Shown here piece after piece: positions 32,218 through 44,629 of a stretch of DNA of 64,000 nt. A program made the translations under genes and the position numbers. Within the stretch, counting starts at the first letter, position 1; every line of letters starts with the position of its first letter. The stretch spans positions 74,748,907 through 74,812,906 of the forward strand of contig CM060733.1 of assembly GCA_030704615.1 (NCBI GenBank), given 5' to 3'. Source of the DNA: Takakia lepidozioides. Taxonomy: Eukaryota > Streptophyta > Takakiopsida > Takakiales > Takakiaceae. Below the pieces are notes generated by a model, which searched no databases, was not told the DNA's origin, and worked only from the letters and a program-made list of their open reading frames with translations.

Positions 32218-33412
32218 TTTATAGTCTTCAACAAAGCATTACGGTAGCTACTTCATACTGCAGGTTGACTCTTGGGTTTAGGTCCATCAGGGGCAGCTGG
32301 TTAGCAACAGAGGAACTACACCTTTAAGTAGAAAAATTTGTGTTGGGTACAGATTGATATCAGAGTGAGTCCATGGGTTTGAGTTCAAGGCTTGGCCACA
32401 GAGCAGAGAGGCAGAGACAGAGAGGGTGCCAAATACAGTGATGGTGAAGCAGGCAAAGGGGTCTCTAGTTCATGGGAGATTTAAAACGCCATTCAATGAC
32501 ACAGTCACCTTTGGTTTAGCTGTTGTGAAGGAGTAAAGGATGGGGGTACGTTTTCAGATTCTTGTAAGATGTTTGTGGCTGCTTCTTCAGCATAGTTGAT
32601 CTGACAGTAACCTGCATTGCATTCAGTTGAAGGCCTCCTTGGAAATTTAGAATCGTGGCTGAAAATTTCCTCTGTAAATTTGAGTACTTCCATGTCCAGA
32701 AAACCCCATTCCACAGATTCCACATTTCTGCCCCAGGGACACCACATTCCATCTTTTGCCCTGCGAATTGGCAGAATCTGCCTTATTCAGCCATATTTTT
32801 ACAGCAGGAACTTTACTTCTTACACAAAAAACTGGCTACAACTATCTTAAGGCAGCTGTGAAAGAGATCTCAATAAAGGCAAACGTCATGGCCAAGTGCA
32901 TGTTATCTGCATGTTCGTGTGCTTCCTATCTTCCACATATTGGAGGCAAAACATACACAGATTGACTCCTAAACGTTAACTTTTGTCAGTAATCTGCAGA
33001 GAAGTGCTTAGGAGTGAACAAAACTTATTAGTCGCCAGACTAAGCACAAACTAGTTGAATGTTTGAGGAGCAAATGTACCGCCCAAAGCCCTGACATAAA
33101 TGCCCAGATTCCATAAAAGAGGGAAGGAATAAGCAGTTTAGCTTTGGAGTAGGACCTGCTATAATAGACCGGTGTGGAATCACCAATATTACTTAGGGCT
33201 CTGTTTAGTCAACTTCAATAGATTGAAGGCACCAAAGGTGGTGTGACTAGGCTACAGGGGGGCCAGTGGTACATGAAAAGGCTTGTCATGGAGCACAGGG
33301 TAAAAGCCACTAGTGAACTTTCTTTCCCTGCAGTGCCAAAGAGACTTGAGCCCCAGAGGCCGCAACTACAAAACATGACAGATGTGACAGATGACCTCTG
33401 GAAAGGCGCTTA
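32218..33412. other. Intergenic between convergent genes
   Basis: The 3' UTRs of the Ycf54 and methyltransferase genes should meet here. An AATAAA at about 32872 is a possible but distant polyadenylation signal. No gene is supported. Confidence 0.5.
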
Positions 33413-36400
33413 CTAGCCAAGAACACACTCTTTGAACTTTTGAAGGCACTTCAGCGCACTAACGAAGTCAGATTCATCTAGAGCTATCACAAACCGGCAA
33501 TAATCTGGGATGCCTGTCCATGAACTGCTGCTCACAGAGAGGCCTGTGGTATGCATAATCACTTTCCGGATGTTGTGACTACCAAGTTTTTCCTCCCGGA
33601 ACGAGCCCCCCTTTACAATCATCCCTTCATATGCAGATGGCCTAGCGACCATAGACACACCTCCACATGGCTCAATGACCGCCCATCCACAGTCTGACAG
33701 CACCTGAATCCAGCAATGTAACCAAAGTGTTAGCTGCATGTGAAACAATAACATTAAGGTAAAGGGAATGGGGAAAGAGATCTCTCATGAATACTGCTCT
33801 TTCCTGAACTTCGTTTGCAGAATTGTCATTTCTATATGGGCTTTGCAAAGAAAACTTCTCGGTCATAACCATCCCAGATAAGCACTACGTGTCCGCTAAA
33901 TCTTTTGCCTTCCACAAATGAGATCAACTGTTGTTCTTACAATCTAACTTGAAGTTGAAACAAGTCACATGCACCATTAATTGCAACAAGACAGATGGCT
34001 TGCTGCAGGCAGTCAATAGGCATCTGGGCACTCAGGAAGACAGATATTAATAGGCAGACAGTTACAACTCATACCTTGCATAATTGCTGGGCTCTGCGCT
34101 GAAGTGTGTGCTTCTGCTGCTCCAACCCATTGATGAAAATGCTAGACTTCCGGTCCAACATCCCCAACAGTTTTTTGACCGTGTACTTGAGGGTGCCATG
34201 TGGCCGGCTGATTGTGGGTGCATCCTTGAAAGCTTCAATGTATACTGGGTCTGCCACAGCTGCATATCCAAACTCCAGCCCTCCAGTCATCATTGCAGTG
34301 GAGAAACCCCCTAGTAGAGCAACAGCATATGAAGAGTTCTCATAAGATCCTGAAACCACTTGCTCTAGGTTCCACTGTGCATGGTCATTTTTGTCACAAA
34401 ATTCCAGTCCAGAATATGATGTATCCAGAATCACCCGAGCACCATGATGCTTGCAAACAGTAAGAATTGCACAAATATCAGCTTCGGTGTAGATGGCCCC
34501 TGTTGGATTGACCGTGGGGCCTGAGAGGTACAGCCATGGCTTTTGAATGCCCTTTAGAAATGGGTCAATCTCCTTTGCAGTAGCCTTGAATGAGTTGGAA
34601 GCATCTGTTGGCAAGGTCTTCACCTTTGCTTCAAGAAACTTTGCAGCAGAAAAATAAGTCCCATTCGATCCCATTGGAAAGACGAGTGTCCCATCCTCCT
34701 CCACGCAAGCAAGCACCAACTTTGTAAAAAGGGAGGTAGAACTGTCACTCAGGACTAGTTCTCTGCAGTGTGTCAGAGGAAGCCCAAAACTGCTTCTTAC
34801 AAACTCGATGATTTCCGGCTTTGGGTCCATCTCTGCTTCTGCGATGTTCTGCCGTGCAAAGCCTTCAAAAACTGACACCTTGACTGCTGAAGGCACTGGG
34901 AGTGCATTTTCGTCAAAATCCATGCAAATTGGCGGCGGCTCTTGGGCAACAGTGACATTCTCAACTTCGCTGATTGCTGCTTTTGCATTTTCCGAGACCT
35001 TAATGAATGGAAACTGCTTGTCTTCCTCCCTGGGCAGCCTCTGAAAGAAGATACAACAGAAGCGCTTATTGGTCTGAGAATGATGTGATACTGGCCACCA
35101 CTGCCTCATTGGAATGGGCAGTCTCTCAACATTAGTTACCCAATGAACATAAAGGCTAGTGTAGCACACTAATGCTTTGAGAGAGGAAATGGATCGGCAT
35201 CAAAATAATAAAAATGCCCAACCAAGTGGTATTTTGAAACATAAAGTTGGTATCTATACTGCCAGTCACACCAGAAATCATGCCTGGAAGAACAACAAGA
35301 GAAGTGAAATGAAATGGTGCTTTATAACGTCCGCGGAAAGCTCATAGAGCTATGGGACAAAATGGAAGAAAACATGAGAGGAAACAAAAAACCCCCCCCC
35401 CCCAGAGCCAGAGATAAAAACTATTGTTCGAGAGAGAAAGAGAGCAGATAGACCATGCACAAGCCCACAGACAAGCATTAATATACAGAGGGAAACCAAA
35501 GCAAATAGAAGAGGTGGGCAGCAAACCTGTTCAGTGGTGTGCCGATCAGGAAGCTGGAAGCTCAAGAGCTCATGCAGGAGGCAGCCATAATAAAATTGGC
35601 TAGAGATAGCTGTACGGCCATATGTGAGGTCTCCTGTCTTGGTCAAGGTTTCCAAGAGGCTCTGATTTTCTGAGATCAGGAATGCCACTTCAAGATCCGA
35701 GTAAACCTAATAAAATGCATCCACCCTCCACGAGCGTCAGCCAAATTCAGAATCAGAATCTTTTACTGTCATAACAGAAGTGATGCCAAATGTGCTGGTT
35801 TTGTTACCGTCAGCTTCTTATAGAGCTATTGCCCTTTGCAAAGAGACAATGAGTTAACGGTTAGAAGAAACACGAGGGCAGCTGGACAGCTTCTTGAATG
35901 GAAGGATATTCCTGCCTGCCTGCCTTGCCTACTGTACAAGAAAGATTCTTGCAGTAGACTTTCCTTGATAGTGTCCATGGACCACTGAACAAAATGAGTA
36001 GTGAATTTTTCACCTGGTTTTTGACAAGGCCACAAATGATGGTGGCATGCTGCGGAAGTGCATGGGTTGCCATGAACTGCAGTACACCATTAGATCCTGG
36101 CAAGCTTGAAAGCTCCAGGTGGTCCGAGATGTCCAAAATCAAGCGTGCCCCAATGCTGGAGGTTGCTTCCAGAAGTTGCTCAAATGCTGTAGAAGTCCGC
36201 ATTTCAAAATCAGCAAGGCTTGTTATCACAATCTGAGGCTTCAGATGCTTCAACAAACTCACCACTAAGTCCGACCGATGAGGAGATTCCACTACTGTCA
36301 CTGTATCAAATGATTGGCGAGTTGTCCCATTGCCGACCTGAATTGACCAAAGTAGGTAGCAAGCATCTCCTATTAGCAATCTGCTTATTGAGCTTAAAAG

Positions 36401-39400
36401 CTCCGGCGAACACTGCTATATTCTTTCAAGATGGAGCACTATTCTATGAAAATCTCCAGCACTGCCAAATAGAGCTCCGACCATGAAATGGTGTGGGGAA
36501 GTGAGTAACAAACACCGTACCTCAGCTGGCAACGCAGTGATCCACTTTTTGGGCAACCACCGTGTTAGGCTGGCATCCACCAGGGCCAATCGCGGCGAGA
36601 ACACACGGAGTAAGTTCTCAATAGCCACTGCCCTTGAAGGCAGAACCACCATACTCTGCAGAATTCAAAAACAGTGACCAAATGACCGAGACACAGGGAA
36701 TGCAGTAGTGGTAAAATATAATGATCACATTCGTTCACTAGTTGCAAGTGCAAAAAGTTACAGAGCCAGAATCCATGTGTAAACTGTTCTCTAGAGCACC
36801 AAATGTAGGAACCACGAAAAGGGCTGGGATTGCAAAAAAATTGTAGTTGGACTCTCATTTTATCACTTGGATGGTCCTTGTTATGCTGGTTTCTGTATGT
36901 GAGGGGTTTAAGCAAACTTTCTTTATAAACCCTTAAGGGACAGCGCAATTTTAGTGGTAAAGACTGACTTACAGTGGGAGTTAGAGGAATCCGGTGATAG
37001 ATCCGCATGAACCCTGCTATGAGGTTACGGAAGCGAGAACTTCCAGCAGGCAACTCGTATGGGAAGTAAGACAGATCCTCCAGTGTACGTGCAAGGTGAG
37101 CCAGGAAAGGAATCTTTTCCTCTGCAACTGACTCTTCCTTGAATGAGAGGTCCAATGCCCCACGTGTCTCCTGAAGTCCATCACTCAGGAACTTGAATAT
37201 AGTCTTGACCTGTGAGACACAAGCTGTTAGAGGTGATAAAATAAACAAATGAATCACCGAAACAGTGCCAGGTGCTAAAAAAAAGATATAAGTCAGCATA
37301 AAATAACATGTAAACTGTTACAGGTTGATAAGACATAAAAGATGAAAGAGGGGGGTGGAGAGGAGAAACAAAGAAATAAATTTAGTACTCCAAAGACCAA
37401 AGGCCCTAGGGGTGCAGTAGAACTGCACAGTGGTGAGAGGGACAGGGGCTGGGAAATAGGCTTAGACGACAGAAGAGAAAAGAAGCAAGGGAGATCTTCA
37501 CCTGGTTTGGCATCGTGAGACTGCACTCATATACAGATAATCCATGGGAGATCTCACCCCCAGACTTAAGGTAAGCCCAAGCTGTCCGAGCACTGATGGG
37601 CTCCTCACTGACACGTCCCATATAGAACTCAAAGCGGTGCCGTGTGTTCTTCTCAATCTCAACCAATGCCAAAATGTCTGTGTCCGCTGCCTAAACACAC
37701 AGATTCTCCTTCATCACTGTCGCTTCAAAAGCAATTTATCCTAAAACTGAATCACGCACCTGACTCAATTGAAATTTTGGACTTTGGCCAAGATTGGAGT
37801 GGCCAGTACTAGTATTGGGAGGGAATTGGTATACAAGCCCAAATGCCAGTAAGCAAAGCCCTCAGAAGTTGTTACCACAAGCGTTTGATATTTCATTGAC
37901 TATACCTCCAGTGGTCACTCCAGTTTTGCATCCATTGTAATGCCAGTAGACATTACACAAGGAAGCCTGCAAATGCTGTTAACCTTCACCAAAAGGCCAG
38001 GTCACAGAGTGTCTTGTTAGTTAGGAGGCAAGTACAGGTAAGCTAGTCCATGAGCCCTAAAGACACCAGCTACGGATTTATTTATGCAGTTAAATCCCAG
38101 CCAAAATGTGAAGCCAAAAACACAAATTATTCCTTACTTGGTTGACTCTGGTTTGCCATAGTTTATTGATGTGAAAACCTCGTCTGGTGAAGACGCGCTC
38201 ACACACAGCTTGGCCAGGACGACCCCCCATGTTGAAAATCATCTTCCCCGAAGGCCTCACAATTGATATTCCTTCCTCTGCAGCCCTAGCTATCAAACCC
38301 AACCCGAACTGATCCTCCACAAATCCCTGCAATTGTTCATGTAAAGCAAGTAAATTCAAGTACATACATCTGTATTACCCATACCACTACACATGTGAGA
38401 GAGGTGTGCAGTAGACCATGCATTCTGAACCTTAGTATCCCCTGTTTGCACCAATCCAGAGAGAACCCAGCAAAAAGATGAAAACGTGATGGACTGTAGA
38501 TACTATAATACTCAAGGTAAGAAACACAGTTAAGAAAGGAAGGAAGGGAGACCCACGCCATCATCCTCCAGCACTGCAGCTTAAGAGATAGGACCAAGGG
38601 GGTGAGGCCTGCAACCAATCCTAGATCACGAGTACAGTTGTTGCAGTACCATTTAACAGAAAATGTACTGGGTCATGAATAGCAAAAAACTGGATATGAA
38701 AGATGATGAAAGATGGAATGGCACTTATTTTATAATTTGGATGAGCAGGCGATTCACGTATATCCATGTAAGTGCAGAGTAAACTACAGACTAAAATTTG
38801 GAAAGTTACCAAATGAGATGTGGTGTTAACCTCAGGAGGGTCACTCACTGAGCAAGAGACACCCAACATCATCATGAATAGCAGTAACTGGCTTCTACAG
38901 CTCCCAATGGACTTCATCAGTTCCCAACATAATTTATGCATTATTAAATGCATGCTCGTTAAGTATGGACATATATTTCCTCACACTGTGTTCTCCCCTG
39001 AAGTCTGAAATGTAAAGTGGAAACTCAAAATAGAAGTCACAAAAGCGCTTAATCTCGTGTGAGAGTGTGTGTGTGCTGTGGAGAGAGTGAAAGGAAAAAA
39101 CCATTCCAACCTACAGAAAGCCCAAAGAGCTCAAAGTGTATGAAGGCAGAACAAACAAAGTACTAGAAAACTAGGCCTAAATTGCAAGACAGTGCCTTAT
39201 GGAGAAAGAAACAAAGGAGAGCTACAACTTTACGACATCCCCAGAAATAGAGCTAGAGTCAGAGAGAGAAACCTGAAGACCACAATAATTGCTGAGAGAA
39301 TGCAAAAACTCTTCGCTGGCGTTTTCTGAGATAATTTTTGACATTGCCTCTGGATCAGGATTCAGGATCTACACAGGCACAGAAGGCACTTTCAGCAAAC

Positions 39401-41942
39401 CCAGCTGAACCTGACATTATTGAACGTATTTACTGACTAGTCCCCTAACCCCACTGTGAAAAATGATCAATCCTCAGACCTTGATTCCTATGCCTTCAGA
39501 GTATTGACTTACATAGGTCTGGACCCTCATACATAATTAAAATAGAGAAATAGAAAGAACCTGGGGAATGCAACCAACCACACGATCCAGCATGACATTC
39601 TGCTCCCTGCAGAAACCCAATAAATCAGACACATGAAATTCCACCCTATCCAACAGAGACTTGTCCTCATGATCAAGCACTGGTGAACCATCTTCATTTA
39701 GCGCATTCAAATAGAGATTGATCCACGCCACCTTGATTGCCCTTGGATTTATATCGAGTCCATATACCTGTAATCCTTCCCAGAGTACACAGACAAGAAC
39801 GTCATCGATCCTGGATAAGTTGCAGCGAAACTGTAGCAAGGTTTTCAACCTGCATACCAAGTACCACAGGTTCAGAGCTCATTGAGCATCTGAAAACTCC
39901 ATGGAAATACCCCCTCAAAGAATATCAAACTGTCAAGGTAGAAACCAAAACTTGAGAACCTGTTTACAATCAGGTAGTGAACATGGGAAGTTTGATCTAC
40001 TGAGCTTGAATGTAAGATTAACACTTGTTTTCGTACATCAGGAGGGGAGAGACCTGCCCCACACCCACCTAAAGGGGCAGGGACAGGGAGCATGAGTGCC
40101 ACTGATTAAATTAGTGTATTGCTGGGACATCCTGCTACATGCACAATGCTAGGACAATTGCACACATAGATGTCTCACTCTCTCTTTTGTACATAAGCCG
40201 CTGCACAGAACCTCATTTGCTACAAAGAGGGGGAAGGGAGATGTGTGGGAGGTGAGGTAGTGGGACACTGCCAAATTGTCAGCTCTAGTGCTACAGATGA
40301 TTAGATAGCTTGCCTTGCGAGGAGACCACCGCTCGGCAAGGGCAATGGATACCCAACCATTCCCACAGCCCAGCTCTGCTACATCCCGATCCCGGAATCC
40401 ACTGTCCGGATGCCGGTTAATGCCTTCGAAGAATGTAAAAGACCAGTCCTCTGGAATAAAAATGCTTGGCAGCTCCAGTAGTGTCAGCTTCTGTCTATTC
40501 TCCCTGAATCCTGAAAGCAAAGACCAGTGACAATAAGTGCTGAGATTCAGTAGAGAGGATATTCAACTTGACCCTCAACACCATGCAGTGTATCTATGAA
40601 TATGAAGTCTCCATGCATGTGTGTGTGACAGAGAGGGTGACAGAGAGGGAGAAAGATACCCTCACAATAATCTTTCATTTCATACAATCAACAACCCGCC
40701 CTGGTGTCAGCAGAAGCATGCTCACTTAGCTGAAGTCAACATAAACGAATTGTAAGAGACATCCTTGTTGTTAACTTGAGTAAGATTTGATTCATCATGA
40801 TCCCGAGGAAAGAAAGGTGGTGCTTTAGGGTACCATCATGCTCAAATAATCGGCATCGATGAACAACCACCTTTTGCAATTTGCTTCCACTTGAGGCCCG
40901 GTAGTTAGGCATTGCTGCGAAGGTTTTAGTTTATATATATATATCAAGCCTTTGATGCAATATCTGGGTGATACTTGTATTACAACATGGGTCATTCAAG
41001 AAATTATTGACAGTTCACTAATCTGTATTGGCAGAGTAAGAAGATGGTGAAGTCTCAACAGGGGTTATAGAGGTGATCTTTCCAATATTCTGCTTAAAAT
41101 AGAGATTGGCTTTCCCCAAACCCACTTGCTACAAACGAGATCAATATGAATCAAGTTGGTAGGTGCAAGGTTATCTATTGCTAAGAGCATGACAGACCCG
41201 AACTAGTATAAGCAGCATTTCTCACTGCAAGCACTGGATTGGAGCCATTCAAGACCATCTAGATCTGACTTGATAACCATCCTCTTTCATACAATAAATT
41301 CGAAGAAGAGATTAGCCCCGTGTTACATTCTTCTCAGTATGAGAACCATAAGGCAAGTTACACAATCTGGAAAATTAATATCCAGAAAATGATCTGACAG
41401 TACTTACCCGATGTATACAGTGAAATAATCCTGGTCGAGTTGATGTCGTCATGACAAAGACCCTCGTAATCAGAACAGAGCCTGACGGATCTAAAGAAAG
41501 AGGCACATTACGCTCCTGACTAGTACAATCATTTTGAGAGACGACAATGAAGAAAATATGAAAGAACTGACCAGCACAAATGTCATATTAACTGCGATCA
41601 TTATTGGCCTCACCATGCATCTGACTGAACTAATTTTGAATAGTCTAACATCGGTGCAAATTAGGTTAATGAAATAAAAAACCAGCCAGAAGCGGCACCT
41701 TCATAATCCGTGAGAGAGAGTTGATGAAGGCGGAAGTGGAATACGGCCATGCTATCCACATCGAGCAGCTCCGTCTCCATATACCTCTCCAACGCGGAGA
41801 GGAGAACACGCGCACCCACCCTGGTTTGCACATTTTGCAACCTCTCCAGGACGACTTTGATCGCAGTGTACGCGCTGTCCCCAGACTCCTTGCATTGTTC
41901 TAAGAACTCCTTCACCTCCTTCTCGCTCATCTTTCCGCCCAA
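33413..41942 (-). CDS. MMT: Methionine S-methyltransferase, 12 exons
   Basis: MMT moves a methyl group from AdoMet to methionine, giving S-methylmethionine for sulfur transport and methyl balance in the cytosol. Exons on the minus strand: 41942-41699, 40510-40314, 39767-39561, 39368-39273, 38326-38138, 37690-37502, 37209-36973, 36655-36521, 36337-36014, 35706-35527, 35040-34075, 33703-33413. They sum to 3255 bases, 1084 residues plus TAG, close to the usual size of about 1070. The N-terminal half has PSIFIPEDWSFTFFEG, the AdoMet loop ELGCGNGW, the strand YGLDINPRA and the motif GCIPQ. The C-terminal half is aminotransferase-like (LSGPTVNPTGAIY, DTSYSGLEF); by my alignment FSTAMM replaces the PLP-lysine site, as expected for this non-transaminating domain. 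All introns are GT-AG except intron 2, which is GC-AG. Start at 41942 (MGGKM) or 41930. No lesion found. Confidence 0.95.
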
Positions 41943-42207
41943 CTAATCCTCCGCTTTGCAATGCTCTTCCGAGTCTCACTCACAGCAGAGATGATTCACA
42001 AGCTTGGCAAGAAGCCTGCATTTGCACAGGGAAATGGAGCTATGCAAGTCGAGCTTTCCTGGAGCTTAACGTGTTAGTGAGTCGGTTCCTTTTATTAGCG
42101 ACATTTTAGTACGTCCTTAGTCGGAAGTAGGTGCGTTGCCATTACCAACTAACTAATGATCGTGACCACCCTGACGAATGAACGCTGTGGAATGTAACGT
42201 ATAGGGG

Positions 42208-42291
42208 AAGGGCAGCTGATGAGGCCCTTCCCCGTTTACCACCCGAGTTCACGACGTTCGAAAACGCGGAAGGCCCTCATCAGCTGCCCTT
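42208..42291. repeat. 24-bp inverted repeat upstream of MMT
   Basis: AAGGGCAGCTGATGAGG at 42208-42224 and its reverse complement ending at 42291 form arms of 24 bp with one or two differences and a 36-bp spacer. It lies about 270-350 bp upstream of the MMT start. A hairpin RNA, a TIR remnant or a regulatory site are all possible. Confidence 0.7.
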
Positions 42292-42299
42292 AACAGGCG

Positions 42300-44484
42300 A
42301 AAAAACGAAAAAACCCAACCTGCCCCCTTCATGGCCCCCCCAAAATCGTCACCTTACGAATTCCATATAGGGATCTTACGTACTAGAGAACGCGCCCCCT
42401 TAGGGCGCATTATGGCACCTAATTCGTCCCTAGGTCTGGGCCGGTTCCCTGGCGTAAGGGAATTTTGGGGGCAGATTATGCGAGGCCTGTGTTTGGCTGC
42501 AGGCCATAATGAGCCGCTAAAAGTCAAACAGCCCATTAGGAGAGCAAACTGCCGATTAGGAATGCAGAGTGCGCCGTGGAGCGACAATCTTCTGCCTGCT
42601 AATTTGCCTCAAAATCCTTTAGGCCTGGTGTAAGAGCGTCCTTCCAAGTGGGGAGGAGCCCTGCCCGCAAAAAGAGGAGTTTGCCGAGCGCTTGGAGAAA
42701 ATAGCCGGGTTCTCGAGCGTGTTTCCACGTATATGTGAAGCTCGGCGAACACGGGTGCTGTTTTTGGACTTCAGCGTGAGGTGGTAGAGGACATTGCAGG
42801 TCAGCGTGACTTTAGTGTGACGTGGCAGGGAAGTACATGCTGCAATCAATTCGCCGAACTCGTCCACCTAAGCACCCATCCCATTTTATCGGGCTGCGCT
42901 ACAAACCTGGGAACTCGACGACCGAGCCTGCTGCCCCATACATGGAAGTGAGAAGTGTACCCGGCCATTTTTGTCCGTTTCCTCCTTTAAACGGTGGGCT
43001 GGGTACATGGAAGGCTGCTCTAATAAGGTGTCTCCTTCTGTCACGATGAAACTTCCCATCTAAGAAGGTAACAATTTTAACAAAGGGAATTTCTAGGTGG
43101 TTTTTACGTCGATGGACGGAGTATTGGTTCTACCACGGATGTAGTGGTAGGGCAATTCGTCTCACTGTCAGTTGGAAGGAGACACGTGTCAGACCGAGTA
43201 GGGTCAAGCCAAATTATCTTTATTGGCCCTGCCTTCCCAAGGCAAGAATCGATTCACAAACCCATTAGTTCAAGACAGGTATACATGGAATATCTACACA
43301 TCCATACTTACAGATGAATAATTGAAACATGATGTAGTTCATACAGTCAATAGTCTAGACAAATGACTGTCCATTAACACAAAGAGTACTAGTTGCAAAA
43401 AATTGGCAATCCCAAGTAGTGGATTCATAATTACAATAGGGTAGGGCTTGCACGTATTCCATGCATTTGTTGAAAATTAATTCAGCTAGGCTTGCTTGGA
43501 TAGTTTTGTTTTTTCTTTTATTCTCTTTGTTTTTGGCCAAGAAAAGGAACTTAGCCCCATTAATCAAATTATGCGAGGAAAAAATAACCTTGGGGGCATG
43601 GGCAGACAACAACCATGATGGGGCATAAGCAAGAAAGGCCACCGCCTCACAAATTTTAAACAATCAAAAGGCAACAATAAGTACTCAATAACTGTTTGGG
43701 GAAATTTTGAAGGTAAAAAAAATGGAGACGGTGGGAGCAACCAATGGGGAGATGGGAATAGGTGCGGGAGAGCAAGGGGAGGAAGACTTATGTCCAGGCG
43801 TCAACTATGGGGTTGTGGACATGTGGCGCGGTCCAGCCTTCTGGAAGGCTCGACCGCAGCTTAACAGGCTGATATGGTCGAACATTAATCCTCGGATTGT
43901 GTGTCTTTGCCTTTCCCGTCTCAAAAATGGCAATGGTCATAATGTCTTATACGCCGCCCTAAGAAGATATATAAAGGAGGGGAGGGTTGTTGCTTGCGTA
44001 ACCTCTCCTGCCTCCAACATATTATGTAGCACCTAAATAGCACCAAGGGCCTCCACTAAAATATGGAAACATCGAACAAGTATCATCACTACTAAATTAT
44101 ATATTAGTTCAATAAGGATTCTCATTGAAAGATAATAGCGCCTTCAATGCCCATGTGTGTGGCTGCGGCGGGGCCCGCGTGTAGGAGAGGGGGTATGGCA
44201 GGGTGGGGCGCCCCTACCCGTGGGGTTCAGTCTGCTGGTCTGAGTCTGTCGGGACCCGGCGGGCGGGCTGAGTCCATGCAAGCCAGTCTAGTCTGCTGGG
44301 GCCAACAAAACACATGAAATATGTAGATAAAGCATTAGTTATTTTGAGGGTTTGCAAAAAGCAGCGAGTAGTGTGGTGGTTAAGAGCAACTCATAATAAG
44401 CATGAGGTTTGGTGTTCAATTGTTAGACTATACTATGGCAATAATGCATGCTATTAAATAGATATTTTGTCTGGTTCTGCTGGA
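42300..44484. other. Non-coding, nothing firmly recognised
   Basis: Frames here are short and lack known motifs. The longest forward ones, 42331-42633 and 43707-44036, have no domain I recognise. The segment may hold MMT promoter sequence near its left end and decayed repeats elsewhere. Confidence 0.4.
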
Positions 44485-44625
44485 GCGTTTGCTAGTCTGC
44501 TCGTCAGTCCGCCCGAAGGTTAGAGCGAGTCCGCTCGAAGGTTGGAGTTAGTTTGTTGGAGGGCCTGCCAGTCCGCTCAAAGGTTGGAGTCAGTCTGCTA
44601 GAGGGTCTGCCCAGTCCGCTACAAG
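44485..44625. repeat. Short tandem repeat with GTCCGCTCGAAGGTTGG motif
   Basis: Four imperfect units of about 28-45 bp contain AGTCCGCTCGAAGGTTGGAG or variants. No coding potential is visible. Confidence 0.7.
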
Positions 44626-44629
44626 GTCC

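Noticed and set aside
32345-32385. Primer-binding-site-like TGATATCAGAGTGAG and a B-box-like GGTTTGAGTTC
   Set aside because: Only partial matches to the methionine-tRNA PBS and the Pol III B box, with no LTR or A box beside them.
32505-32965. Several short frames between the two host genes
   Set aside because: Overlapping frames on both strands with no conserved motif; most likely UTR or spacer.
43707-44036. 109-codon forward frame
   Set aside because: No domain, no neighbouring exon and ordinary intergenic surroundings.
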